Assembly (NCBI GenBank): GCA_902586125.1
Contig: CACIGI010000011.1
Coordinates: 1 to 33,282, forward strand
Direction of reading: 5' to 3'
From: an uncultured Pelagibacteraceae bacterium
GTDB taxonomy: Bacteria; Pseudomonadota; Alphaproteobacteria; Pelagibacterales; Pelagibacteraceae
DNA length: 33,282 bases
Numbering within the stretch: the stretch's first letter is position 1; the number at the start of each line of letters is the position of its first letter. A model generated the notes under the pieces. The model saw only the letters and a list, made by a program, of their open reading frames with translations, searched no databases and had not been told where the DNA came from. Shown here piece by piece: positions 7,949-15,601 of the stretch. Position numbers and translations under genes: made by a program.

Positions 7949-9240
7949 TGAACAAAAATATAAATATTGCACTAGTTGGATTGGGTCAGGTTGGAATATT
8001 TTTGTACAATGAATTAAATTCAAAAAAGAAAGAAATCGAGATAAAAACTGGAAAAAGAATTAATATTGTAGCTATATCTGCTAAGAATAAAAATAAAAAA
8101 AGACGATTTAACATAGATAAAAAAATTTTTTATTCTAATCCTTTAAAAATTTTTAAAAAAAAAAAAATAGATATTTTATTTGAATGCATTGGTCTATCTG
8201 ATGGTATTTCCAAAAAAATAATAGAATACGCTTTGAAAAATAAAGTAAATGTAATAACGCCGAATAAAGCATTAATTGCTAAACATGGGGATTATTTAGC
8301 GAAACTAGCTGAAATGAATAAAGTAAATCTAGAGTTCGAGGCTTCTGTTGCTGGAGGAATTCCAATTCTTCGAACTATTAAAGAAGGTTTAGCAACTAAT
8401 AAGATTAAAAAAGTTTATGGAATTCTAAATGGGACAACTAATTATATCTTATCAGAGATGGAAAATAGTAACGAAAGTTTTGAAAAAGTTTTAAAAAAAG
8501 CTCAGGTGCTTGGTTATGCTGAACCAGGTAATCCTAAATTAGACCTTAATGGTTTTGATGCTTTTGCTAAAATTAGAATTTTATCAGCGCTATCATTTAA
8601 TATCAAAATATCAAAAAGTAAGTGTATAATGGAAGGAATTGAAAACATTAAACTAGAAGATATTAAAATAGCAAATCAATTAGGTTTGAGGATAAAATTA
8701 CTTGGAATTTCTGAAATTATTAATAATCAATTATTCGAAACAGTACATCCATGTTTAGTAAGTAAAAACTCATATATCGGAAATGTGAATGGTGTAATGA
8801 ATGCGATTATTACAGAAGGCAAACCAGTAGGTCAAAGTATTTTACAAGGAGAGGGGGCAGGTCCTGGACCAACTTCATCATCCTTATTATCAGATTTACT
8901 ATCAATTTTGAGAGGAAATATAAAACCCCCTTTTGGAATTTTTTATGATAAAAGAAAATCTATAAAACCCTTTAACAATCAAAATTATTCTAATTCATTA
9001 TATCTTAGATTTGAGGTTAAGGATAAACAGGGCGTTTTATCTTTAATAACAAATCGATTATCTAAATTTAAGATCTCAGTAAAAAGAATTATCCAAACTC
9101 CTGATAAGAAAAATAAGAAGGCTACAATTGTTATTATAAGCCATAAAACTACTGAAAAAAATATAAAAAATTGTCTATCAATTTTTAAAAAAAACAAAAA
9201 TGTTCTCAAATTTCCAACTTTAATTAGACTTTATAATTAA
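7948..9240 (+). CDS. hom: homoserine dehydrogenase with C-terminal ACT domain
   Basis: Hom reduces aspartate semialdehyde to homoserine, the branch point to threonine and methionine. The 430-residue length is standard. The NAD(P)-binding fold is at the N-terminus (ALVGLGQVGIFLY), followed by ITPNKALIAKHG, the substrate motifs EASVAGGIPILRTIKEGL and GILNGTTNYILSEM, GYAEPGNPKLDLNGFDAF, and an ACT domain from about residue 350 (LRFEVKDKQGVLSLI), usually the threonine feedback site. Its product can feed the SAM-controlled metY encoded about 2.4 kb upstream on the other strand. It shares single bases with the lipoprotein gene and the AEC carrier gene. Confidence 0.96.
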   Translation: MNKNINIALVGLGQVGIFLYNELNSKKKEIEIKTGKRINIVAISAKNKNKKRRFNIDKKIFYSNPLKIFKKKKIDILFECIGLSDGISKKIIEYALKNKVNVITPNKALIAKHGDYLAKLAEMNKVNLEFEASVAGGIPILRTIKEGLATNKIKKVYGILNGTTNYILSEMENSNESFEKVLKKAQVLGYAEPGNPKLDLNGFDAFAKIRILSALSFNIKISKSKCIMEGIENIKLEDIKIANQLGLRIKLLGISEIINNQLFETVHPCLVSKNSYIGNVNGVMNAIITEGKPVGQSILQGEGAGPGPTSSSLLSDLLSILRGNIKPPFGIFYDKRKSIKPFNNQNYSNSLYLRFEVKDKQGVLSLITNRLSKFKISVKRIIQTPDKKNKKATIVIISHKTTEKNIKNCLSIFKKNKNVLKFPTLIRLYN

Positions 9241-10142
9241 TGGATATTTATATAAAACTTTTTGAAGTTTTGTTTCCAGTATTCTTTGTTGTGGGTATTG
9301 GATATTATCTTGGTAAAAAAAATCCTAAAATTGATACTACATTTATCACTAATTTTGCTGCAAATGTTGGCACACCAGCAATGATTATTTATGCACTAAA
9401 TCCGGTAAATATATCGTTTACTATTTTCATTAACTATTTTTGGTACTATGCAATCGCAATTGTTGGGTTCATTATTGTTGGAATAATAATATTATTTCTT
9501 TTAAATACTAAAGATATAATAAGAGAACTTCCGCCCTTAACAATGCCTAATACTGGTAATATGGGTTTACCAATATGTTTATTCGCGTATGGTTCTCAAG
9601 GTCTTGGTGTTTCAGCCGCTATTTCCGCCTTAATCATTTTGTGTCACTTTACATTAGGTGTTTTTTTAGCAGATAGAAAATTTAGTTTACAAGTCATACT
9701 AAAAAGCCCGCCTTTTTATGCAATCATTATTGCAGTTTTTTTACTTTATTATGATTATGAACTTCCAGGATTTATAGAAAATACTACTTTTTTATTAATG
9801 TATGCTACAATATTTTTAATTTTGATGTCATTAGGAATAGCACTAACAAGACTTAAAGTTTTTTCACTTAACAAGGCAATATTTTCTTCTTTAGGCCGAG
9901 TGATTGTTGGACCTATTATCGGTTATTTATTGATATTATATTTTGGTCTTGAAGGGTTTGCAGCTGGTGTATTACTGATTCAATGTTCAATGCCTAGCGC
10001 AGTTCTTAATTATCTTGTTGCATCAATTTATTCACCAAAAAAAATTGTTGATAGTGTTGCTAGTACTATTGTTGTGTCAACACTCATGTCTTTTATAACA
10101 ATTCCAATTGTTGTATTCTTTGCTTTAAAATACTTTAATTAA
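9240..10142 (+). CDS. AEC-family membrane transporter
   Basis: The 300-residue hydrophobic protein has about ten predicted transmembrane segments in two halves, with the auxin-efflux-carrier features: PVFFVVGIGYYLGKK at the start, NTGNMGLPICLFAYG in the first half and LLIQCSMPSAVLNYLVA in the second. Bacterial members export small organic acids such as malate or malonate, but the substrate cannot be read here. The start overlaps the hom stop by one base. A link to export of amino acids or organic acids is only a guess from position. Confidence 0.85.
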   Translation: MDIYIKLFEVLFPVFFVVGIGYYLGKKNPKIDTTFITNFAANVGTPAMIIYALNPVNISFTIFINYFWYYAIAIVGFIIVGIIILFLLNTKDIIRELPPLTMPNTGNMGLPICLFAYGSQGLGVSAAISALIILCHFTLGVFLADRKFSLQVILKSPPFYAIIIAVFLLYYDYELPGFIENTTFLLMYATIFLILMSLGIALTRLKVFSLNKAIFSSLGRVIVGPIIGYLLILYFGLEGFAAGVLLIQCSMPSAVLNYLVASIYSPKKIVDSVASTIVVSTLMSFITIPIVVFFALKYFN

Positions 10143-10158
10143 TCTATATCCTTCTTGT

Positions 10159-11007
10159 ATGAAGGCTATTACATTTAATCTTTTAGCGTGGGTGATGCTT
10201 CCAATTATGGATGGTTTTGCTAAATATTTAAGTGCAGAATTACCTGTATTACAAATCACTTGGGCAAGATATTTTTTTACTGTGGCGTTCACCTTACCAA
10301 TTATGTTTTTTTTTTTTCGAGAAAATCTTGTTTGGACAGATAAACCGAAGCTACAATTTATAAGAGGCTTAATACTTTTAACAGCAAATATTTGTTTCTT
10401 TTATGCCATTTCAGTAATCTCTTTAGCAAAGGCATTAACTTTGGCATTTATTGCACCTTTGATTGTTACAGCTTATTCTCCAATTTTTTTAGGTGAGAGG
10501 GTTGGATTTAGAAGATGGTCAGCTGTAATTATAGGATTTATAGGATCCTTGGTTGTTATAAGACCTGGTTTTGTAGAAATTAATTTAGCAAGTATTGCTG
10601 CGCTTGGAACAGGAATAATGTATGGATTTTATTTAATTATTACTCGTAAGTTAAGTACTTCAGACAATCCTTTATTAACTTTATTGTTAACTGGTGTAGT
10701 AGGGGCTGTTATTATTTCATGTGTAATGCCTTTTGTTTGGATTAAGCCAACAATTAATCAGTGGTCAATGATGGCTGCGATTGGTGTATTTGCCTGCGTA
10801 GGTCATTTATTTCTAATATTATCTCTAAAATACGCTGATGCTTCAAAATTAGCTCCTTTTAGTTACTTTGAGATCATTACAAACATAATTATAGGTTATT
10901 ATTTCTTTAGTGATTTCCCTGATAATTGGACTTTCTTAGGTTTGTTTATTATTGTATCAAGTGGTATATACATCTCAAGAAGAGAGAACTTAGTTAAAAA
11001 AGTATAA
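10159..11007 (+). CDS. EamA/DMT-superfamily permease
   Basis: The 282-residue inner-membrane protein consists of two EamA repeats (roughly 1-138 and 145-275) giving ten predicted helices. The first repeat ends with FLGERVGFRRWSAVIIGFIG and the second with FEIITNIIIGYYFFSDFPD followed by FIIVSSGIYISRRE, the family hallmark. Members usually export amino acids or metabolites; the substrate is unknown. It starts 16 nt after the AEC carrier and is the last gene before the accessory island. Confidence 0.88.
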   Translation: MKAITFNLLAWVMLPIMDGFAKYLSAELPVLQITWARYFFTVAFTLPIMFFFFRENLVWTDKPKLQFIRGLILLTANICFFYAISVISLAKALTLAFIAPLIVTAYSPIFLGERVGFRRWSAVIIGFIGSLVVIRPGFVEINLASIAALGTGIMYGFYLIITRKLSTSDNPLLTLLLTGVVGAVIISCVMPFVWIKPTINQWSMMAAIGVFACVGHLFLILSLKYADASKLAPFSYFEIITNIIIGYYFFSDFPDNWTFLGLFIIVSSGIYISRRENLVKKV

Positions 11008-11112
11008 TAATAGGTACTATTCATTTACTATTTTCTAATGTATTACATTAAGTTTTATATATAAACTATTGTATTTATTGTATTTTATTAAAAATATAAA
11101 TTATATTAATTT

Positions 11113-11143
11113 TTGAATAATTTGGATTATTTTATGTTAAAAT
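11113..11143 (+). promoter_or_regulatory. candidate orphan promoter
   Basis: TTGAAT (11113-11118) and an extended -10 TGTTAAAAT (11135-11143) are present, with a long spacing of 19 nt to TAAAAT. Transcription would start near 11150 and run into sequence with no reading frame. Confidence 0.35.
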
Positions 11144-11149
11144 CAGCCT

Positions 11150-11347
11150 AATATGCTCTACAAAAGTGTAGATTTATAGTAAATTATGAAAAACATCAAA
11201 TAACCTTTTAAAATAGGGACTTTTTCTGGTTGTGGTTATGGAAATTCCAAAAAAATAGGGCAGACCAAAAGCATTGATATAGTTGAATAGTAGAGCGATG
11301 CACTAATTGAATATAGCATTTAAACGCCCATAGAGGGGTCTATTTTT
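11150..11347 (+). ncRNA. candidate small RNA of about 200 nt
   Basis: The segment between the promoter candidate and the hairpin at 11330-11347 lacks coding capacity. It can form CTACA-AAAG-TGTAG near 11158-11172, GCATTG/CGATGC (11271-11276 with 11296-11301, one wobble) and ATAGA-GGGG-TCTAT (11330-11343) followed by a T run, which looks like a weak intrinsic terminator. No known RNA family was recognised; SRP RNA, RNase P, tmRNA and 6S motifs were looked for and not found. Confidence 0.25.
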
Positions 11348-11409
11348 GGTATAGGCTAATATATGGTACAACCGAAGGGTGAATTATGTTATTTAGAGAA
11401 TAATCTTAC

Positions 11410-11445
11410 AAAAAGGTAAAAAGTGTTGATTTTACTCACTTTTTA
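11410..11445 (-). terminator. weak terminator-like hairpin after ogt
   Basis: TAAAAAGTG (11417-11425) and CACTTTTTA (11437-11445) form a perfect 9-bp inverted repeat with an 11-nt loop. Read on the minus strand it is followed by CC and five T residues, about 25 nt beyond the ogt stop codon. The stem is AT-rich, so efficiency is doubtful. Confidence 0.4.
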
Positions 11446-11470
11446 ACTTAAAAAAATGTTTGAAATGGCT

Positions 11471-11809
11471 TTAAATAGCTACTTTTTCAGATCTTAGTAA
11501 CTTGAGCTTTTGTTTGATTCCACCTCTTCCAGAGTAACCTCCAAGAGCTCCATCAGATCTAATCACTCTATGACAAGGTATTATTGGGGCATATGGGTTT
11601 TTAGCACAAGCATTAGCTACAGCTCTGGCTGATTTAGGACTGTTTATTGCAGCAGCAACTTGTTTATATGTTTTTATTTTACCTTTTGGTATGGTTTTGA
11701 GATATTTCCAGACTTTTAATTGAAATTTAGTGCCTTTAAGATGCATTTTTCCTGAGAAACCCCTGTTTCCTTGCACTTTTAAAGGTGCAAAGAACAGTTG
11801 TTTTGGCAC
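11471..11809 (-). CDS. ogt: short methylated-DNA-protein cysteine methyltransferase (MGMT)
   Basis: MGMT transfers an alkyl group from O6-alkylguanine in DNA to its own cysteine. The C-terminal catalytic domain is complete: GTKFQLKVWKYLKTIPKG at 26-43, the DNA-recognition helix SARAVANACAKNP, the active site PCHRVI with Cys79, and GGYSGRGGIKQKLKLLRSE. The N-terminal domain of the 160-180-residue enzymes is absent. The longest frame starts at a GTG at 11809 inside the edge of a GC-rich patch; an ATG at 11746 (residue 22, MHLKGTKFQ) is an equally good start and would leave 91 residues. An in-frame TAG stands at 11822-11824, so no longer protein is possible. Function is likely but the true start is open. 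Confidence 0.85.
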   Translation of the reverse strand: MPKQLFFAPLKVQGNRGFSGKMHLKGTKFQLKVWKYLKTIPKGKIKTYKQVAAAINSPKSARAVANACAKNPYAPIIPCHRVIRSDGALGGYSGRGGIKQKLKLLRSEKVAI

Positions 11810-11935
11810 GTCGTTGATGCGCTACCGCCATGCCTCCCGTTCTGCATGTTCAGCGATGCTTTGCAGAACTTTCTGCCCCTTGGATTTGTACCTCTCGGCT
11901 TTTGCCCAATTGGCCAGTTAAGGGTTGCCCCTTAA
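11810..11935. other. GC-rich structured patch of unknown origin
   Basis: About 54% of these bases are G or C by hand count, against roughly 30% around them. The patch contains nested inverted repeats: GTTCTGCA/TGCAGAAC (11839-11846, 11862-11869), a further TTCTGC at 11871-11876 that competes for the same GCAGAA, and TTAAGGG/CCCTTAA closing a 4-nt loop that reads GCAA, a GNRA tetraloop, on the minus strand. A minus-strand frame open for 31 codons (11917-11825) has an alanine/glutamate/lysine-rich translation and codons such as CGG, GGG and CTG that are rare in the neighbouring genes. It may be a fragment of a foreign gene or a structured RNA; neither is proven. Confidence 0.55.
11918..11935 (-). 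repeat. 7-bp hairpin with GNRA tetraloop
   Basis: TTAAGGG (11918-11924) and CCCTTAA (11929-11935) are perfect inverted arms. On the minus strand the loop is GCAA, a stable GNRA tetraloop. It marks the outer edge of the GC-rich patch, after which composition returns to AT-rich. Confidence 0.6.
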
Positions 11936-12030
11936 TTCATTTATACTATAACAGATATGATTTTAAAGCTGTATCACCTTTTAATTGATTCTGAAAATTT
12001 ACAGAAATTCCTGTGAATATTGGGGATAAA

Positions 12031-12243
12031 TTAAGCTTTGAAAACCAAGATAAAATAGCTGATTAAAAATAAGATTGCCAAGATAGATAAAAAAATAGTT
12101 TCAATGCTTTTGCCATGATTTTTATATTGAATTGAACTTAAAATAATAAATCCCACAGAGGTAATTAAAAACCATACAGCAGGAATTTCTCCATCAATTG
12201 AACCCATAATTTTTATATTTAAACTATTGACATTAAAAATCAC
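12031..12243 (-). CDS. small two-helix membrane protein, unknown
   Basis: The frame codes for up to 70 residues with two predicted transmembrane helices: AVWFLITSVGFIILSSI and IFLSILAILFLISYFILVF, joined by a short polar loop YKNHGKSIET. No family is recognised. The longest version starts at a GTG (12243); an ATG at 12207 giving 58 residues (MGSIDGEIPAVWF) is perhaps more likely, and neither has a clear Shine-Dalgarno. It is divergent from the recombinase gene. Whether it is expressed is uncertain; the well-formed membrane segments argue that it is real. Confidence 0.5.
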   Translation of the reverse strand: MIFNVNSLNIKIMGSIDGEIPAVWFLITSVGFIILSSIQYKNHGKSIETIFLSILAILFLISYFILVFKA

Positions 12244-12250
12244 TTGATAT

Positions 12251-12285
12251 ATTACTAGTGATAATTAATTGTTATCGTTAGTAAT
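12251..12285 (+). repeat. 14-7-14 inverted repeat at the recombinase start
   Basis: ATTACTAGTGATAA (12251-12264) and TTATCGTTAGTAAT (12272-12285) are inverted arms matching at 12 of 14 positions around the 7-nt centre TTAATTG. In the plus-strand RNA both mismatches become G-U pairs, so a 14-bp hairpin would end 3 nt before the recombinase ATG. As DNA the geometry (two arms around a 7-bp centre) resembles a tyrosine-recombinase crossover site or an operator. Confidence 0.7.
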
Positions 12286-12288
12286 TGT

Positions 12289-13242
12289 ATGAATGAATTG
12301 ACAACAGACCTAAAATCGCTTCATGAAGCAACTTTAAATAACCTCAAAAGCTCAAAAGCAAATAATACTTTAAGAGCATATAAGTCAGACTTTAAGGATT
12401 TTGCAGCTTTTTGTGCTAAGCATGGTTTAAATTCTTTGCCATCTGAACCAAAAATAGTTTCATTATACCTTACACACCTCTCTAAAAATTCGAAAATAAG
12501 CACTTTAAGAAGACGTTTAGTGTCAATTAGCGTGATTCATAAATTAAAAGGGCATTATCTAGACACCAAACATCCTATCATTATTGAAAACTTAATGGGA
12601 ATAAAAAGGGTGAAAGGAAGCATTCAAAAAGGTAAAAAACCTCTATTAATCAATCATTTAAAATCTATAATTAATGTAATAGATCAACAAAAAATTGAAG
12701 ATATTAAGAAATTTAGAGACAAGTCAATAATCTTAATTGGCTTTGGAGGTGGATTTAGACGAACTGAGCTTATTTCAATTGATTATGAAGATTTAGAATT
12801 TGTACCTGAGGGTCTTAAAATCACCATTAAAAGATCAAAAACCGATCAATTTGGTGAAGGAATGATTAAAGGACTACCCTACTTTACTAATGAAAACTAT
12901 TGCCCTGTAGTTAATCTTAAAAAGTGGCTAAAAATTTCTAGAATTACATCTGGACCTATTTTTAAAAGATTTTCTAAAGGTTTATCTTTAACAGAAAAAA
13001 GATTAAACGACCAATCAGTAGTTTTATTAATGAAAGAATATCTAAATTTAGCTGGTATTGAGAATAAAAATTTTGCAGGTCATAGTTTAAGATCAGGTTT
13101 TGCAACAGTCGCAGCAGAGTCTGGTGCTGATGAACGTAGTATTATGGCAATGACTGGACATAAAACAACGCAAATGGTCAGAAGATATATTAGAGAAGCA
13201 AATATATTTAAAAATAATGCTTTAAATAAGATTAAGATTTAA
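12289..13242 (+). CDS. tyrosine recombinase / site-specific integrase
   Basis: The 317-residue protein has an N-terminal core-binding SAM-like domain (ANNTLRAYKSDFKDFAAFC at 24-42, STLRRRLVSISVIH) and a C-terminal catalytic domain. All catalytic residues are visible: Arg157 in GFRRTEL, Lys184 in KRSKTD, His265 and Arg268 in GHSLRSG, His291 in TGHKT, and the nucleophile Tyr300 in RRYIR. It looks intact. It belongs to the lone-integrase type common in alphaproteobacteria rather than clear XerC or XerD, and no phage genes accompany it. The inverted repeat immediately upstream may be its site or its control element. It ends 4 nt from the convergent glycosyltransferase gene. Confidence 0.92.
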   Translation: MNELTTDLKSLHEATLNNLKSSKANNTLRAYKSDFKDFAAFCAKHGLNSLPSEPKIVSLYLTHLSKNSKISTLRRRLVSISVIHKLKGHYLDTKHPIIIENLMGIKRVKGSIQKGKKPLLINHLKSIINVIDQQKIEDIKKFRDKSIILIGFGGGFRRTELISIDYEDLEFVPEGLKITIKRSKTDQFGEGMIKGLPYFTNENYCPVVNLKKWLKISRITSGPIFKRFSKGLSLTEKRLNDQSVVLLMKEYLNLAGIENKNFAGHSLRSGFATVAAESGADERSIMAMTGHKTTQMVRRYIREANIFKNNALNKIKI

Positions 13243-13246
13243 CTTG

Positions 13247-15346
13247 CTATATCAAAGAAGCTTTTTTTCCAATAGATTTATCAATTATATATTTTGAAAT
13301 TTTTATTTCATTAAATAATTTAAAATATTTTTCTTTACCTTTTTTAGCGATTCTAATTCTTGATTTATCATTTTTTTTATAAAATTTGATTTTTTCAGAA
13401 AGATCATCGATATGATCATAAGAAACTATTTCATTTGAATTGAAGAAATTGTTCATTTTTACTTTTTTATCAATAAAAACTAATAAACCGTTTCCCATAA
13501 GTGACGCAATTCTGTTACTTGAATAATGTTTGGTAGGTTCGCCCCTACTGAGATTTAAGGCCATTTTTGAATTAAGTAACGATTTATAAAATTCATTTCC
13601 CCAAACAGGCTCTTGTTTTCCAATTCCATAAAAATCATATTTTATTCCATCCATTTTTTTTATAAGTTTTTCTAAAAATATGACTCTGTTGTCTGTTTTT
13701 CCCTCTTTAAGTATTGCTCGATTAACACCATGACTCATTGCATAAAAAACATCGTTTTCTGGTTTTAATTTAAAGACATCGAAACATTCAATATTTTTAT
13801 CAACAGGAGTCATAAAAAAATGAATATTTTGGGTCAGTTTTTTTGAAAGTTTTAACACTGAAGGATTAGTTGTAATAAATGAATGATCAACCATTGGAAA
13901 AAATTTTTTTAGTTTATTAACGTTTTCTGAGGTATCTGATAAATTTTTCATTAATGGATCTTCATTCCACTGGGAAATAATTATTTTTTTATTAATTGAT
14001 CTAAAATCAGATAGAATGTCATAATTTATGTTATCTGAGTGACCAAAAATAACTAAATCTGGATTATAATTTTTAAAAGTTTCAATTAAATAGTTATGAA
14101 ATTTGTCTCTAAAACTTAATAGATTAATCCCTTTATTTTGTCTAACATAGTCCCTATCACTAATTTCAATTACATCATGACCGTTTCGGATAAAACCATT
14201 GGTAAATTTTTTACCTAACGAAAGATTGTAAATTCTATGATTTAGTTTTTGTGCTAAATTATAGATGTTTAAAATTCTTAATTTATTGCCATTAATATTA
14301 ACTCTTTTAAAAGGGAATAACGAACTTCTCATCAAATCAATTTTTTGAGAATTTTTCTTTAATTCGTGCTTTACAAAATTTTTACTTCTGATTTGAATAT
14401 TCTTTCTTAATTTTTCGTTTTTAATAAGCTGTATGATTTCATTTTCAATATTTTTAGTATCTAATTTTTTAAGTTTAATTGCATAATCAGTTGTCTCAGG
14501 AAGACCTCCAGTATCAGAAATTATTGTAGCGCAGCCACGTGAAGACGCTTCTAGTGCTGTTCTACCAAATGGTTCTTCCCATCTTGAGGGAATAACAGCA
14601 ATTTCGGATTTGCTCAGATAATCTAAAACTTTATTATGTGGAATTTGACCAAGATTAAAGTGTCTTTTATGAGTAGGGAAATTTTGAAATCTTTTTTCTT
14701 CACCTATCGAAACTGCACACCAATCATTATATTGATCTAGAATTTTAAACATTGATTTGCAATACAGATCATATCCTTTAGACTCATTTAATTTTCCCAC
14801 AAAAATTATTTGTTTATTTTTTTTGGTATCTTTTTTTATCGGATCAATACTATGATAGATTATTTGCGTTTTGTTATCTGATAAATTTGGTAAATTTTCA
14901 AAAAACTTTTTTTTTACCCATTTTGAGATAAAAATAATTTTATCAACATTTTTCAATAGATAGATTCTTTCATTAACTGATTTAGCACCTTTCATCGTAG
15001 TTGGGTCATTATGAAAATATAAGATAATTTTTGAATTTAATTTTTCAAAAAATTCTTTAACCATAATTGGTCTATTATGTAACTCTAAAACATCAAAATT
15101 TAAATTCTTGATTTTATTAATAATTTTATTTGAATACTCTTTAGTTGTACTATTAAGTTTTGAATTAATATTATCTATATTTATGTAATTTTTTGTTAAA
15201 TAATTTTTGTTTTTTGTACTACCTATAATGTAAGTATTTTTCTTATATTCAGAGTCCCTTACAAAATCACTGATCCATAGAGCAACTGCTCCAGCTCCTT
15301 TTAGTGTATAGTTTTCTTTATATGGTAATATTGATGCGATTTTCAT
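13247..15346 (-). CDS. two-domain glycosyltransferase (GT4-like plus CgeB-like)
   Basis: The 699-residue protein has two glycosyltransferase-like halves. The N-terminal half (about 1-345) is GT-B family 4: GAGAVALWISDF at 18-29, IFVGKLNESKGYDL at 181-194, and the EX7E nucleotide-sugar motif EPFGRTALE (Glu258 to Glu266), followed by GCATIISDTGGLPE. The C-terminal half (about 355-699) resembles CgeB/DUF3880-type transferases, with NPDLVIFGHSDN, LNLSRGEPTKHYSSNR and LMGNGLLVFIDKK. There is no signal peptide or membrane segment, so it is cytoplasmic, probably building a surface glycan or modifying a protein. It is preceded by 1 nt by the GIY-YIG gene. Acceptor and sugar are unknown. Confidence 0.85.
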   Translation of the reverse strand: MKIASILPYKENYTLKGAGAVALWISDFVRDSEYKKNTYIIGSTKNKNYLTKNYINIDNINSKLNSTTKEYSNKIINKIKNLNFDVLELHNRPIMVKEFFEKLNSKIILYFHNDPTTMKGAKSVNERIYLLKNVDKIIFISKWVKKKFFENLPNLSDNKTQIIYHSIDPIKKDTKKNKQIIFVGKLNESKGYDLYCKSMFKILDQYNDWCAVSIGEEKRFQNFPTHKRHFNLGQIPHNKVLDYLSKSEIAVIPSRWEEPFGRTALEASSRGCATIISDTGGLPETTDYAIKLKKLDTKNIENEIIQLIKNEKLRKNIQIRSKNFVKHELKKNSQKIDLMRSSLFPFKRVNINGNKLRILNIYNLAQKLNHRIYNLSLGKKFTNGFIRNGHDVIEISDRDYVRQNKGINLLSFRDKFHNYLIETFKNYNPDLVIFGHSDNINYDILSDFRSINKKIIISQWNEDPLMKNLSDTSENVNKLKKFFPMVDHSFITTNPSVLKLSKKLTQNIHFFMTPVDKNIECFDVFKLKPENDVFYAMSHGVNRAILKEGKTDNRVIFLEKLIKKMDGIKYDFYGIGKQEPVWGNEFYKSLLNSKMALNLSRGEPTKHYSSNRIASLMGNGLLVFIDKKVKMNNFFNSNEIVSYDHIDDLSEKIKFYKKNDKSRIRIAKKGKEKYFKLFNEIKISKYIIDKSIGKKASLI

Positions 15347-15347
15347 A

Positions 15348-15596
15348 TTAACTTATACTTAGTAAATATTTTCTTTTTTTTTTGTCTTTTTTTAATCTAT
15401 ATTCAAAAGACATAGCTAATCTTTTATCATAAAATCTTTTTTTATAGATAATTTTCCACTTTAAACCGCGAGTTGACTTTGCTCCTTTGCTGCTATTGTG
15501 TTTTTTAAGTCTTAAATTAAGGTTATTTGTATATCCAACATAAGTTTTAATAATTTTATTATTTACGCTTTTAAGCATATAAACATAAAATATCAT
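15348..15596 (-). CDS. GIY-YIG nuclease-domain protein (YhbQ/UPF0213 type)
   Basis: The 82-residue protein is a stand-alone GIY-YIG domain. It has FYVYMLKS at 3-10 in place of GIY, TYVGYTNNLNLRLKKHN at 18-34 for YIG with its arginine helix, KGAKSTRG and the catalytic-type glutamate in SFEYRLKK (Glu65). Such small proteins are nucleases of poorly known role in DNA repair; they have no target-recognition domain of homing enzymes. The ATG lies exactly 5 nt after the CCA of tRNA-Glu, so the mRNA is probably released by tRNA 3' processing with a 5-nt leader. Confidence 0.88.
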   Translation of the reverse strand: MIFYVYMLKSVNNKIIKTYVGYTNNLNLRLKKHNSSKGAKSTRGLKWKIIYKKRFYDKRLAMSFEYRLKKDKKKRKYLLSIS

Positions 15597-15601
15597 AAAT
15601 G

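Larger units (their letters stand above)
11008..11470. other. 463-bp gene-free stretch
   Basis: No open frame longer than about eight codons after an ATG is present on the plus strand and stops are frequent in all frames. The first 130 bp are very AT-rich; from about 11145 the base composition becomes more balanced and short inverted repeats appear, which suggests an untranslated RNA. A promoter candidate, two hairpins and a weak terminator of the opposing ogt gene are listed separately. Confidence 0.6.

Noticed and set aside
11210..11260. Direct repeat AAAATAGGG at 11210-11219 region and 11252-11260
   Set aside because: Nine AT-rich bases in two copies are too short to mean anything alone; no third copy or regular spacing suggests a CRISPR or iteron array.
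11824..11830. ACCGCCA as a remnant of the tRNA-Glu 3' end (possible att site)
   Set aside because: Only seven bases match and the preceding bases do not, so it does not qualify as an integration repeat.
11735..11831. Minus-strand frame starting ATG at 11831 behind GGGAGG (MAVAHQRRAKTT...)
   Set aside because: The Shine-Dalgarno-like run is only one base from the ATG, and most of the frame overlaps ogt in another frame.
11730..11921. Plus-strand 63-codon frame over the ogt 5' end and GC-rich patch
   Set aside because: It overlaps the ogt coding region in antisense and the translation resembles no protein; the GC-rich DNA simply has few stop codons.
11810..11935. GC-rich patch as SRP RNA, tmRNA or RNase P RNA
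   Set aside because: The diagnostic motifs of these RNAs (for example the SRP GGTCAGG...GGAAGCAGCC loop, a tmRNA tag frame, the RNase P GAGGAAAGTCC core) are not present on either strand.
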